Assembly: GCA_964019695.1 (NCBI GenBank)
Contig: OZ026516.1
Span: forward strand, 102,238,368 to 102,302,367
Length of the DNA stretch: 64,000 bases
Reading direction: 5' to 3'
From: Loripinus fragilis
Lineage: Eukaryota; Mollusca; Bivalvia; Lucinida; Lucinidae
Shown here: in pieces, positions 43,496 through 55,179 of the stretch
Numbering within the stretch: position 1 is the first letter of the stretch
Layout of the letters: each line of letters starts with the position of its first letter
Translations under genes and position numbers: made by a program
The notes under the pieces: model-generated
The model's database searches: none
What the model saw: only the letters and a program-made list of their open reading frames with translations
What the model was told of the DNA's origin: nothing

Positions 43496-44755
43496 AATTA
43501 TGTGCTGGCTAATATGTGTTCGCATTTCAAATTGTTGAGTAAAACGTTAGGGCACGGTGCGAGCTTAGTTGCACAGAGAAAATTGTCAACAATTCTTCAG
43601 TATTAATGTTCAAATATTGCTTTATTCCTTGGGGAGCTTAAGTGCAGTGTTATTCAAATAAAGCCTGTGGCAATTAAAGTCTTCTTTCACAGTTTGAATA
43701 CATTCTTGTACGGAAGAGAAAGAGCAAGCGTTTAACATTAATCGACCAGTGCTGGTAAAATGGCCCACCCGGGAGACCTGAATAAATCTTGATTTAGGTA
43801 AAGTACTACCAAACATGTGCATCGGTCGAATAAAAGCACTACAGGAGTACTACTTTGCAATGGTTTTAGTCCCAAAGCTTCCAATCGAACTCGGCAATAG
43901 AGCGACCAGTGCCTTTGGCAAAGTAGCAATGAACATGTTTCAAGAGGCTGTAAGAACAAAATATGCTGAGAACTGCAATTTCAATAGATGTATGTCAAAC
44001 GTCCAAAAAAGGTTATTATCAAACAGTATAGAACTAGTAGAAATGCCATAAAAAGGCATATAACTAACAAAAAAAAAACAGTTTTAGCGTAAGAAATTAT
44101 TTGAAAATGTCAGCCAGCAACCTCTCAGAATGAGCTATATGAGGAATCTAAAAACAGTCAGGGTCTTCTATTGGCATAAATGGATTGATTGAATTTTATA
44201 AAGCATAGTTCTGTCACTGACATTTAAGCTTTTTTACAAGCAGTATAATAAAATGAAATATTCAGTAGAAAGGGATGTTGAGGCTTAGATTTTACATTGT
44301 TTAAATAACAAGAATATATATGACAGTAGACTGACCCAACCTCATAGAAGTGATTGAAATTGAATTGACTATCAACAAATGTTCAAACTAGTTTTTTTTT
44401 ATATAAAATTGTAAGAAATGCCTGAATTGTTGATGAAATGACGTAAAATAATTTGCTATTATAGCCAAAGTGGCTAACATAGTGTTCATGTTGTCACAGG
44501 CTTCCTAAAATCCGAATTTTTGATAATTCGAAATAAATCTCTAGTCCCTTGGACTTCGAATTTACGAGATTCGACTGTTTTTATATTTTATCTTATCAGT
44601 CAAGTATCCATTTTTAATTTTCACCTAGCCTGGCTGGTTTTCCAGATATTTTGAATTAAAGCAGCCTTGAAATAGTAAAAACTCCAAAGCGCTCAACATC
44701 ATAGCGATAAGTGTTTAACGTCATATAAACGTAAGTAAACAAACAGCGTTATTGC
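43496..44755. other. Unassigned DNA
   Basis: Overlapping short frames on both strands at 43622-44051 show no domain. Nothing else supported. Confidence 0.45.
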
Positions 44756-44870
44756 AGAAGCACCAACCGGGCATCAGAGTGGAAACAGTTTGGATCAAGA
44801 TCAGCCCCACATTTTGTCAGGCCTGATCTCGGTCTAAACTGTTTACAACAGTTATAAGCAGACTACACTA
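44756..44870. repeat. Hairpin repeat P-like core
   Basis: AACAGTTTGGATCAAGATCA and TCAGGCCTGATCTCGGTCTA, ending AAACTGTTTACAACAG, form an inverted repeat like those at 5229 and 33722. Confidence 0.55.
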
Positions 44871-47489
44871 GTAGACACAGTCACGTTTTACTGAGTGCTG
44901 CTTCAACCTTTCCCAACATGACTGAATAACTGTTGACAGGGACGTTAAGAATAAAAACAAAAACTTTAGCTAATAGGTTTAACTCATTACCACACATTTT
45001 TCCGAAGAAGGCATGCCCACTCAGTGATTTTAGTCCGTGCAAGCACATAATCTTGAACAAATTAGGCATGCAAACTTACCAGCATGCAAAAGTTAAAATA
45101 TTGGTGTAAAACTGAAAGGTGATAAGATCATCTTTATTGGGTCGCCGCATCAAATAACAAAAGCTTTATCAGTACGCTTTACCTGGAACGCTTGCCTGTG
45201 TTTTGATGAAGTTGGTTTTAATAAGTGAATTTTGCATTGAATTTTAATACTGGACCAATATGTGATGTCCAAACTATTATGTCAGTGTCCCAATAGACAA
45301 TTGTTGGTTTTCAGTGTTATATCATTGTTAGGTAATACATGTGGATGCATAAAATGTTTAGCCAGGGACCTTTTTCAAAGGCCAGTTGAATTGAAATTTC
45401 GGATGTTGATTTTAGCACTATGTTTGTGAGCAAAGTTCTGGGTCCTGCCAGTCCTTGCTCCTTACCCAACTCCATGGAGCATAAATCTTTGAAAAGAGGC
45501 ATATGATCTTTATTAGGGAAATGTTGAACTCAGAAATGATGATGAGCGGCAAACAAAGGCATACACAGGTACCAATCCTCCAGATACCAGGTAAACAAAT
45601 CCAAGGGCTTATGCAATACCTACTATACATGAAAGAGATCATGATGTCAAGCTTTGTTCTAAAATAATGTGTCTATCATTTCAGCTGACATTGTTTAACC
45701 TGCAACATGTATCTTTGATACTGTTTCACTGTGTCTACCAGAGTAAGTCACATCTTTACTATGATTGAAGCCCTATTTCGTCGTATAATCTTAATGGTAA
45801 TTATGTTCAGTCTTCTGATTCTCTCTGGCGATACATTGTTCTGCCTTATAGTAGGATGTGATGTAATGTAGCTCCGTTGTTTAAACTGTTGACTTACTAT
45901 CGTCTTGGTAATATGGTTTCTCTGTTTTTGGCGAAATATACTGAAACAATAAAGTTATGTCCGCTTGACGTTTATGTCTACCATTTCCAAATGTATGAAC
46001 ACATTTCGTTCAAATTTTCACATTACCAACTCTGATCATTTAAAAACGATTTGCATCTAAAAGACATTCATTTGATAATCAGTAGAGCCGCTGACAAAGC
46101 AGCGAACACGAGTACCCTTACAATCAAAAGTCACATCAATAGATTGTGTGTCTGTCATAATCCAGAACTGTTCAAGTACATTTAAACATCACTGAGCAAA
46201 CTCTCTAGTAAGATGTTATGCGTGCTAGCTGTATGCATTACTTTTACGACCATAGCCATTAATCTGTATCATACTCTGATGTCACAAAACATCGATCACG
46301 AGTGTGCGTGAAAACACTCAGAAAATTCAGTTTTGGTCCAGCCTTTTGATAATCAACCAAATCAAACATTTTTTGTCATAACAAACATTTCAACATTAAT
46401 TAAGAATTATCAGCATCAAAATAATTTATAATGGAAATTCTCTGATGATTTTGCAGTAAGGGGTGGGGTATATAACACTGATTTAGTAAACCTTTGATGC
46501 CCAACGTCAGCCATAGTTCTTGTTTTTCTCTTTTATGTAATTGTTGTCATAAACAAACACAACAAATTAAAACAAAAACGTGCTCAAAATGATGTTAGTT
46601 TGAGGAGATTTGGCAGTTCTTGAATTGATATTTGTTTAATTCAAAGGGAAGTCATTTCAGTTAATTTTGTAAATTAAAGGTTATGAACTGCAATTTCGCT
46701 CGTTCAGTAAGCTGATTTTTGATTTTTAGATGTTTTTTCATCGTCGGACGTTTCTTGTTGCCATTTAACGTAAAATGTGTCACGTTTTGTTGATTAACTT
46801 CCTGGTGATAATGGAAAAAGCTGTGTGCACATAAGGTTCAATAACCCTTCAAGATAAGAAGATAAAAATCAAATAATTACCAATTTTTGTGTGACCGACG
46901 TTTGATAAACATTTTGGCTTTATTTTTGTTGTGACATCTTAACTGGATCAAAAGATACAAAACCATGAAAATTGGATGTCTTTTTTGTTTGAGTATATAT
47001 GCTTTAACATTAGATTCAAGCTCTTGGCATTGTCCAGGCAACAAAAGATCCCTCAAAGAAAAGTACAAATTAAAAAGACATCCTTCCAGTAATACTTTGT
47101 TCTGAAGGTGACATTGGCTGATACAATTAGTGCTCAAGCCTAAATGGAGTAGGCACTGAATTACAAAATTACAAACAGGCAATGACAAAATATATTATAC
47201 TCAGAAGAAAAAGTTTAGTCAGTATTTATGTTTTCTCATAAAATCATCAATACTGGATATATCATTGTCAAATTGTATGTATGAGTTGTATTATCGTAGC
47301 TTTACATGTATCCGTTTCTTGTGTGACAAATAAGGCCTCAATTAGACTGTATCAACCAAATTACAAAATGCACGATGTGCACGTGCTGCGGTAAGCCGGC
47401 AGGATTATTTTCTCATATGCTGTTTGATACTGAAAGAGAGTTGTTCCTATTGCAATAATCCGGAGAAAATTCAGTGCTAGCAAGCTTAA
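44871..47489. other. Unassigned DNA
   Basis: About 2.6 kb without a convincing gene. A fragment resembling the SINE 3' end (TGTTGACAGGGACGTTAAGA) lies at 44933-44952. The minus frames 45317-45502, 45418-45642 and 46877-47188 have no recognised motif. Confidence 0.4.
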
Positions 47490-47835
47490 GTCGCCGTCCA
47501 GGCTATCAACAAATTAAAGAAATACCGCGTTTTGACGTCTTGAAGCAGGTACACGTGTTGCTGACGTGCCACGCAGTTTTGGATGTAATGAACAAACAAT
47601 TTATCGTCTGCAAACACGTTTTCGACAGTCTGTCAGTAAATTGACAAGCATCCGTCAGGGAGACCACGAATAACGACGCCAGTTGAAGTTACGGTCATAG
47701 TGACGTCAACAAGACGTAATCGCTTCAAAGCCGCTAGGAAACAACTTAAACACCTTAGACATGCAACAGGTACGAGAATTTCTGTCATTACTACCAGAAA
47801 TCGTCTGAGGAGGGCTAGACTGATTTTTGAGTTTT
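47490..47835 (+). pseudogene. Tc1-like transposase N-terminal fragment
   Basis: The plus strand gives GTRVADVPRSFGCNEQTIYR and LQTRFRQS, a paired-type helix-turn-helix, then after frame breaks ITTPVEVTVI-type residues, RNRFKAARKQLKHLRHATGT and RISVITTRNRLRRARL. The match stops before the catalytic domain; 3'-end-like sequence follows. It is distinct from the remnant at 35721. Confidence 0.75.
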
Positions 47836-48949
47836 GAAATTTGAATTTTGACAGTGACCCCTTTGTGTCATTTTGATGAAGAAAAGAGGTATATTTTCAA
47901 AAATTTTGTTGAAAATGTTCACATTTTAAAGTAATTAAATGAATTTCATGTTAGGTAAGGTTTTTGTCATAATTAAGACTGTCCTACAAAATAATTGCAC
48001 ACAGTGTCTGTACTGACTAAATTTTTTCTTCTGAGCATATAAAATTGACATACCTAATGAATCAGTCTTAGCACGGAGTACATGGGAACTTGAGGAAAGA
48101 GGTGTGCAGCACAAGAAGAGTTTTGAAAGCAATTGCGGGGTCCAAGTAAGACCTTATCAAAGAATTTGTGAAGACAGATGTCAAAGAACTGTCTAAAGGA
48201 ACGGCATTTTTAAACGTCTACATACTGCGGAGTGGTAAAGCAAGCAATTCATAACACAAAGAATGATCTACCTAGCATAGGTTATAAATGATATATTACA
48301 CTTATAAAGTAATTAGGTGGGAAGGAGTGCAGCGAGTGAACCACTTAATTTCTTTATAATTCAAATATCAGACCTCGAAATTTATCTTGGGATTATCTTG
48401 TCCTGTGGGGCGAGTGGTCCTAATTTTTCACTCATCCTTTATTAAGTTGAATTCGTCCTTAATTGGTTTAAACGTTGTTTTTTCAAGGTAAATTTCTATT
48501 AATGATATATAAGTACATCTTATAAGAACGATCTGACATGAAGCTAACTCGCTCTAAATTTAGAAGGTAAACACAAGTTTCCCTATGAATATTGTATGTT
48601 TGAGGTAAACTGACCAGTAGGCACTTTCTTTCCCAGATTAAAAAAAACTTAAACCCCACACTGGGCTGTGACACATAATAGGGCCGTTGGCAAAGGAACT
48701 CCACTGGATAAAGAAAACAAAAATAGTTTTTAAGCCTCCACCTGCCTAGTGGTATAATTTGGCCCAAAAGCTTGAGGCGTAAGTTTTGCAAGTTATCAAT
48801 TGAGCTAATAAAGATTTTTTTTACAAAAACCAAATGAAAGGCTTTTAGAAAGGTTTTTTCTTTGGCAGAATTCCATTGTTTATGATGTTCCTCTGCTGTT
48901 TTTTTGCCGTTCAAAATTCAAAGGCTAGTAGTCTATACTAAGAAGCAGC
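47836..48949. other. Unassigned DNA with a 143-codon frame
   Basis: The minus frame 48914-48483 begins MNGKKTAEEHHKQWNSAKEK and is Lys/Leu/Phe-rich, with no recognised domain, start context or second copy. Nothing else is supported. Confidence 0.3.
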
Positions 48950-49130
48950 TTAGATATGATTGATTTTGTATGGATATCCCCATTTAGTAGAATAGCATTA
49001 TGATTGCCATGGAAACCATGCATTTAAAATTAAAAATAACAAGAATAAGTCATTTTTTCGTGGGATCAAATTTTAAGGGTAAGCATGAGGTCCCAATGAG
49101 TTGATTCTTATACCTATGGTATGAGTTACA
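48950..49130 (-). repeat. Detached unit of the 19-23 kb foldback
   Basis: GATATGATTGATTTTGTATG, GATTGCCATGGAAACCATGC and GAGGTCCCAATGAGTTGATT match the right-arm units (for example 22385-22560) in order, with substantial divergence. It sits next to a module Y copy, as the main foldback does. Confidence 0.6.
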
Positions 49131-49324
49131 TGGTATATTTTCCTGTTTGCAGCGAAACTTCTTCATTTTTCGTATTTTTTAATCCCCCCCAAATACCATT
49201 TTCCATTGGATTTAAGGACTTTTTTCTATGAAATAGAGCATCTTTGTTGAACTTTATATCAATTCTCAAGGAATTAGATATGGGCCAAGGGTCATTTTCA
49301 GATAAATGTACCCGCCTATGTAAA

Positions 49325-49430
49325 CGATGTTTTCCTGTGTTTTTATCACTTTCCCATACAATGTTTTGTATCAGGTGTGGTACTTGATTCCTGATCTTTG
49401 CGTTCTTTCTAACTTTGACTCTGTTCAAAC
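49325..49430 (-). repeat. Module Y, copy 3 (diverged)
   Basis: On the minus strand AAAGTTAGAAAGAACGCAAA is followed by GATCAGGAATCAAGTACCAC. The 127-codon frame 49509-49126 runs through it as KVRKNAKIRNQVPHLIQNIV, the same frame as the other Y copies, before leaving the module. Confidence 0.65.
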
Positions 49431-49687
49431 AACAGAACATCAAGATCAATCCTAGAACTTGCCCCCTGATACAGTGAACATACTTTATCACAGCATAGCT
49501 GGCATTCAAACTCCATCCTTAGAGGGCAGTTTTAGGTTCTATCGACATTATTTAGATAATTAGATCAGTAAAACCTCCAAAATTCGAACTTAGAATTTTC
49601 GAAAAACTCGCTAATTTGAATTAAATTTGAGACACACTAGCTGTACAATTTATTGTGTGTGATTATTGCATATATTAATCCATTACA

Positions 49688-49875
49688 GAAAGTGAGGTTG
49701 ACCAGGAAATACCACAACCGCACGCTGAAGACTTACCCATGGCACCATGAGCAAGTGACACCAAACACTAACCGTCACAAACCAGCGGGAAGACAATTAA
49801 AAGGTAAGGCAAACAGATCCCTCTACCTCGTCAAGATAAATGAAAATCCAGATAGGACACAAAGTAATGCACAGT
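49688..49875 (+). repeat. Module Q, copy 4
   Basis: GAAAGTGAGGTTGACCAGGA then AATACCACAACCGCACGC. A 74-codon frame (49653-49877) reads TRKYHNRTLKTYPWHHEQV and ends NPDRTQSNAQ. The other frame begins ESEVDQEIPQPHAEDLP. This is the longest Q copy at its 3' end. Confidence 0.7.
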
Positions 49876-50462
49876 AAAGCAAGGACCAAACACAGAACCG
49901 TATGTTGTTATCCAAGAACATTGTTGCTTCCAGGTGGGCTTAAACTGATAAACATTTTGAACCTAAGTTATCTGTAAAAGTTACCTTCATGCGAGTTTAC
50001 AAGGATTCTATATTGTTTACGTTTCATGCAATTGGCTGACTTTAAACATTTTAATACATTGACTTCAATGTCAAAAGCCACATGATGGTTAAACCTTGTT
50101 ATAGGTGATGTTAAGAAGAAATTTATAATTTCTTATCAAAACCAAACGCATATATATATTTATGAGATTAGCAGTGTTAGGTGAGCGATAAGGACAGTGG
50201 GGACCTCTGGTTATGAGATGTTATTAGCTTACTCTTGATCCTAGTGTGCATCGCAAATGAAAACACAAAGCGACACATGTACAGGTATGATCGGCGTCAG
50301 ATAGATCGTTTCAAATATTGTATTCCAATTGCAAATAGATCGTCTTATTGATGGGAATTGTGGTCCGCTGTTCAAGTAATTTCAATGTCATTATGAACTT
50401 CCCACAGAAAGATAGGGCACCATATTGGCAGTAATCGCTCATTAGTTAAATAGAGGATCTTT
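49876..50462. other. Unassigned DNA
   Basis: Nothing supported. Confidence 0.45.
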
Positions 50463-50787
50463 CATGAGTGCTCATGTTTTATTGAATTTTTTAAACGAGT
50501 TGGGGTAAGAGATAAGATGCAAGGCTTGCCAAGCATTTTATCTCTTTTGCAACGAGTTAAATAAATTCAATAATACAAGAGCACGAATGTTAAGATTCTA
50601 TTTATCATATGACATTAAGATTACTTTGAAATATCATTTCTTGCAAAAAAGTGACTATTTTGTCATTATGTACGAAACGTTGTTATCGATGTCAGCACGT
50701 TTCCCGAAAATCTGTAAACCACTAGTGGTTTATCGATTTTAATGCATGGCGTTATTTCACTCCCAGACGCAACGCCATATGATAAAA
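50463..50787 (-). repeat. Dispersed repeat R, copy 2
   Basis: Reverse-orientation partner of 13293-13630: GAGTGCTCATGTTTTATTGA, GAGATAAGATGCAAGGCTTG, ACCACTAGTGGTTTATCGAT and CATGGCGTTATTTCACTCCC. Confidence 0.65.
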
Positions 50788-51654
50788 TATCATGTCTGTC
50801 TGTTGGAAGTGATATATACCTGAAATTAGTCTTAACTATTTCATTTGTAATTTTGTTCAATTATTAATACATGACCACCGGTCCTATAATGTAGTAGGTT
50901 TGGCTCTGGTGACATTGCTCTGTAATTTCAGAATGAAAATGTAATATTGTAGGATTTCCATATATCATATACTATAGGATAGGCTAATCCGGATGGCTTT
51001 TTTTACGATCAAAACAGTGAGACTATAATTAACTACCAATCTGCAAAAGTGCAGGCGATCCCATCACAGTGTAACACTGAAAAGAGCAAAGTATCAATAA
51101 ATTAACCACGCCATTAGAAAATTTGACTTTGTTGCGAAAAACAAAGGCGCAGACCAGACTACGAATTCACGCAGTCTGATCAGCGTCTTTGCTGCTCTCT
51201 TTCTGGAAAGAATTACCAAACTTGATACATGTGAACATTTAAGTATTCTAGCTAGTGTCTGCAGCAAGGCAGGCTGGTTGTAGTGTTACCTGGTCGGAAG
51301 CTCAAAGACAGGTTTTCTCTCGATGAAACTAAAATTGCAACAGGTAAATAATTGCTATAACTTCATAGATCATTGATGCTTTTGTACGTGATTGGTTGTC
51401 TTATTGATTAATATATGGAATTAAAATGCCATTGCTGATGAAGTCTGCTTGTCAACAAGTAACACGAGAGAAATGATGGATCTTTATAGTGCTTGGTGAA
51501 TTAGAGATGTACAACCGCATGAAATGTAAAACAATTAAAACCTGTGCAAAGCATATGCGTATATAAAATATTAGGTCAACGCAGCATCTCTAGTCAAATA
51601 CACATTTTTAGAATCAACATCCACAATGTAACATACTTAGACACATGTTGGTTG
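50788..51654. other. Unassigned DNA with an M1-core hairpin
   Basis: At 51147-51205 CAAAGGCGCAGACCAGACTA faces CACGCAGTCTGATCAGCGTC and TTTGC, a lone version of the M1 inner palindrome. No gene is supported. Confidence 0.45.
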
Positions 51655-51735
51655 ACCCTTAAAGTCCAGAGAAGAGTTAAACCATACTGGTTGACCCTTT
51701 TGTTGAAGAGAAGAGTTAAACCATACTGTTAAACA
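51655..51735 (+). repeat. ~39-bp tandem duplication
   Basis: GTTGACCCTT...AGAGAAGAGTTAAACCATAC occurs twice in succession. It is flanked by unassigned DNA, next to the end of the MULE region. Confidence 0.75.
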
Positions 51736-53134
51736 TAGCCTTCACTTCAGCGTTTACTTGTCTTAACATTACAAGGACGCTGGCTCTGTGAAACCTTTGT
51801 CTGTGTTTGGCAACCACAGAGAATTTCTCATTTCTGGACTCTACGTATTTTCTTTTACAGGATTCATTGCAAAACAGTTCCTTTTTCTTATCCTCAGATT
51901 TACAGCGCAACAAAACCTATCGTAGACGATGTGACGACTCTGCTTTGGTCAACCACTAGTTGCCATCATCTTGTAGAGCACTCATATAGTCTTGGAAATG
52001 CAAATGTGAAACCCTGTAAATCTTTTCTTAGCTAGCATTTCCTTAACATCCTCGGGATTCCAGTCCACTGATAATTTCAAGATGTTATTGATAGACATAG
52101 CGTTGTTATTCGCCCGGTTTCTTTTTTCAGGCACCACCATGCATGGTTCGACAACACACTGCTGCAGTATGTCCTTCAAATATTCTATAAAGTATTGTTT
52201 GTACCGTAGATAATTTTCATCTTAAGAAAATGTTAAGATTTTCTGATTTTGTTTCAAAATCAACCGTGCAGTTGGCAACAGTGATGCCTTGAGCCCACAG
52301 CAGATTCCCTTAATTCTGTTTCCATTCCCATATTGTTCTGTAGATAATCTTTGACGTTGTCCTTCAAATGTTTAGATCAGAGTAAACAAGCTGAATATGG
52401 AAATACATGGTCTATAGCCTTGGATAACGCTTTCTCATCGTATTCGGTCAACCTCAGGTCAACTGCTACTATTCCAGATCTAATTCCATTTTGATTCGAT
52501 CTAGGAGGGTGTTACTCTGAGTTCACCAAAGAATGTTTTATGATGACTCTCTGGTTTTGGTACACTACCTTCGTTGCCTAATTGCCAAATTTGAAAGTAA
52601 GGTCAATTCCTAGGGGTCGATTTGTAGCATTTTTACTAAATGTTTAAGTCATGTATTTGTTCTGTGGTGTAGAAAATGATATTTGGTACCTGGTATTTGG
52701 TATGATCGTCTGGACGAATGCGAGGTCATTTACCATACCAACCACTTCTAAGATTTCATCAGCTATGTTTACCCTATCGGGTGGCGCTATTTTTCTTCTG
52801 TTAATACTTTCAAATTGATTTTTAAACTTAAAAAATCCCTGCACAGTTTAAAAAGTCGTCTTTCTAAGGTCAGCATAGATATCTTAAGTTTTTATACTTG
52901 ATGTTTCTGTAATTTTGTCTATTGTTTTGGGATTTATGGATCACTAGGTTTTCGTTTGTTGGGATGGGGTTCTAATGAAATGCAATATGCTTTACCGTTA
53001 CCTCGTTTTTCACTACATTTGTCATTTTTAGCTCACAATATACTGGATGGTTATCTTACATGTAGTATTTTGCTTTTGGCTAATGCTTACTCATGATCGC
53101 CATAAAACTAACAATTTTGGTTTGATTTTATGCA
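51720..53134 (-). pseudogene. MULE (Mutator-like) transposase remnant
   Basis: Minus-strand translation gives SINRRKIAPPDRVNIADEIL, YQISFSTPQNKYMT, then RPLGIDLTFKFGN-stop, TKVVYQNQRVIIKHSLVN and, after a short gap, LTEYDEKALSKAIDHVFPYS. It continues with a helical HLKDNVKDYLQNNMGME. The order (G-I/V-D-x-T-F-x-G, later a D-E-K-A-L block) is that of the MULE transposase domain, with GID holding the first catalytic Asp and the DEKAL block the acidic second site. Stops and shifts make it non-functional. The 65-codon frame at 51913-51716, with CKSEDKKKELFCNESCK, may be a C-terminal Cys-rich end. A SINE and an OTU-like region lie upstream. Confidence 0.65.
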
Positions 53135-53150
53135 GTCTTTGTTCCGTTTG

Positions 53151-53445
53151 TTTGTTTTGTTTTGTTGCTTTACATCCCAAGTCAACAGCTATGATCATGG
53201 TGGGACGGTCAGTTCACCTAACCACACTTTTTCCTGGGCAAGCTTGAACAAGCGGTTAACCAGCAATTCGTGAACATGCTCTCGCTTGTAACTGACACCA
53301 ACCCTTCATGAATGATTCAGCAAAAGGGAGGATAAATTATTTCATGATCATTCTCCACGAAAGTATGGGACAGGGCCGGGATCAAACTTGCAACCCAGAT
53401 TCGCACCTGTAGCCAGACACATTTCCGACTGCGCTACAGGGCCCT
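53151..53445 (-). mobile_element. tRNA-derived SINE with 16-bp target duplication
   Basis: GTCTTTGTTCCGTTTG flanks it at 53135-53150 and 53446-53461. Read on the minus strand it starts with CCTGTAGCGCAGTCGG (A box), then GTTTGATCCCGGCCC (B box), a body of about 200 bp and a 3' end GGGATGTAAAGCAACAAAAC with AAAC units. It differs in sequence from the SINE at 17480. It splits the MULE/OTU region. Confidence 0.88.
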
Positions 53446-54039
53446 GTCTTTGTTCCGTTTGCTGTTCCGTTTGTTGCCAACAAGCATGTAGCTGTTAGAC
53501 TTATCACCAGGAGGCACCTCATTATGGACAAAGTTTCTCTGCTTAATATTTTGTATATGTCTTCAACCTTGTGCCATTGGTCCTGAGGTAACGGTTGATT
53601 ATTTTTAGGTACAGGAAGGACCAATATCTTTTCCGTCATATCAGAGGTATCGATACTAGATTCTTCATTCACAGTACTACCTTTGTTACTTATGTTCATT
53701 GGGTTCTGATATTGTAATTTTCTTGCTTCGTCAAAGTTCAAATCATTTACCTCAGGATTCACCCTAACACATGAAACTCCGAAATCGTCCTGATTTTTTC
53801 AGCTGATCAAAGTCATCACAGGCTTTATAAAAATCAGAGTTCAGCAATATCTCAATAGCTGTTTTAAGCCAAATGTCAGTGACTAATTCTTTATTGTCTG
53901 AAAATGCTGTAGAAATAGTATTGAAGAGACAGTTTCCATTCCTGGCCTTGAGGTTATAAAACTTGAGCTCATTCTCAGACTCAAAATACTGCGCAATGAT
54001 TTGCTGCTTAAGGACATGTGTCCGCAAGCAGCCAATCAT
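53446..54039 (-). pseudogene. OTU-like cysteine protease domain fragment
   Basis: The frame 54039-53764 reads FYNLKARNGNCLFNTIS, then AFSDNKELVTDIWLKTAIEI and LLNSDFYKACDDF. The (D/N)GNCLF block with its Cys is the active-site signature of OTU-type domains. The frame stops at 53764 and the next frame (53762-53382) continues with MNPEVNDLNFDEARKLQYQN and TEKILVLPVPKNNQPLPQDQ before entering the SINE. The usual catalytic Asp is replaced by Asn (RNGNC), and the His is not identifiable. OTU domains occur in some mobile-element proteins, which fits the MULE next door. The start is uncertain because 53940-54098 is an inverted duplication. Confidence 0.6.
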
Positions 54040-54098
54040 TGCGATCTATTTTGAGTCTGAGAAAAAACTCAAGTTTTATAACCTCGAGGCCAGGTAAC
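53940..54098. repeat. Inverted duplication inside the OTU-like frame
   Basis: CCTGGCCTTGAGGTTATAAA at about 53941-53960 is the complement of TTTATAACCTCGAGGCCAGG at about 54075-54094. The pairing continues through CTCAGACTCAAAATA. The arms are about 65 bp with a 25-bp loop. The first 20 or so codons of the frame at 54039 come from the loop. Confidence 0.85.
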
Positions 54099-54307
54099 GA
54101 GAGCTGGTACATCAATTTCCCTCAGGCAGCATTTATTTGTGATATATTTGTGATACCTTGAGTTTGTAAGTCAACTTCTACAAATTCAAGTGGAATTGAA
54201 GACTTCACATAGAAATAAAATGGTTGGATCTTTTCAGCCCTGCGTCTTGTCGCAACCTGAAGGCACCCCGTGCCATGAGTAGATGATAACTGTAAAAACA
54301 AGCCTTT

Positions 54308-54626
54308 ATTAATGTATTGCAACAGACTGCATGCTTGGTGGTCAACCCAATCACAGTTGGCAACAATGCTTTCCTCTTTAATTGCACGCCGTTGGGTCGG
54401 ACTTCAGACTCTATGATAGTTCCGACTTAAAGACTTATCTGTTGATGGGATGGTAGGAACCTGATGCTTTGGCTATTTGTCGGGCCCACCAGGGTTAACC
54501 TTTTGGATTTCTTTTGCTCCCGTATTGAGTTTTATTAACTGTTGCGTCCTTATCTTTGCTTTATCTCCTTGTTATATCTTGATTTGTATGTTTTAGGAGA
54601 TGATGCATTGATAAGTTAGGGGTCTT
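54308..54626 (-). repeat. Dispersed module Z, copy 2
   Basis: Same length and orientation as 4177-4513. The leader end is cut: GATAAGTTAGGGGTCTTTA replaces the GTATTTCACCCTTACTTACT of copy 1. A 60-codon frame (54387-54205) starts MQLKRKALLPTVIGLTTKHA and leaves the module. It directly precedes the left end of the 5.3-kb TIR element. Confidence 0.72.
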
Positions 54627-54786
54627 TAATGCAAACCAAATATCTATATCTTGATCCACGTCTTAGTGTAGGCCGCTGTGTAATTCCGTGTGCATTTTTT
54701 TAAAAGTGTCAAACATATATTTTCTTGTAGAAAAATGTATCCTGATTAAGAAAAAAGATGTTTACAATTTTTCCTTGGCGTTTTCA

Positions 54787-54815
54787 CGTCACTGTGACGT
54801 CACAAAGTGACGTAC
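54787..54815. promoter_or_regulatory. CRE-like TGACGTCA palindromes, left arm
   Basis: CACGTCACTGTGACGTCACA contains a full TGACGTCA site and a half site, followed by another GTGACGT. The right arm has the mirrored TGACGTCACTGTGACGT near 59792-59810, and further TGACGTCA sites lie near 54998, 59602 and 59615. TGACGTCA is the CREB/ATF consensus. Any binding is inference. Confidence 0.45.
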
Positions 54816-55179
54816 CCATTTTTAGCTTATTAAAGGCTTGAAAGTGGAGTGTTATGAATTCAAGCAGGCATAAACACGAACTGTTTGATCAGTTGTGGTT
54901 ATTTTACTGGCGACATGTTGATTTCGGAGCAAAGACCCTGACTCTGGATTTCAAAGAGGTTACATTAACTTCAAAATGATGTCTGTACATGGAAAAGTGA
55001 CGTCAGTACCAAAATGAAAATCTGTGATAGTGAAAGCTCAAATAGCTAGACCCTCCTCTCCAAACAGCAGGGAAAATATTGTTCACTATAATTTTCTGAA
55101 ACTACATTATATAAGATGCGAAATGACATACGTTAGCTCTCTGACCTATATTTAGACAGGCATGTTAACTACGTTACCC

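Noticed and set aside
48483..48914. 143-codon minus-strand frame as a gene
   Set aside because: AT-rich composition can give frames of this length by chance, and no motif, splice pattern or second copy supports it.
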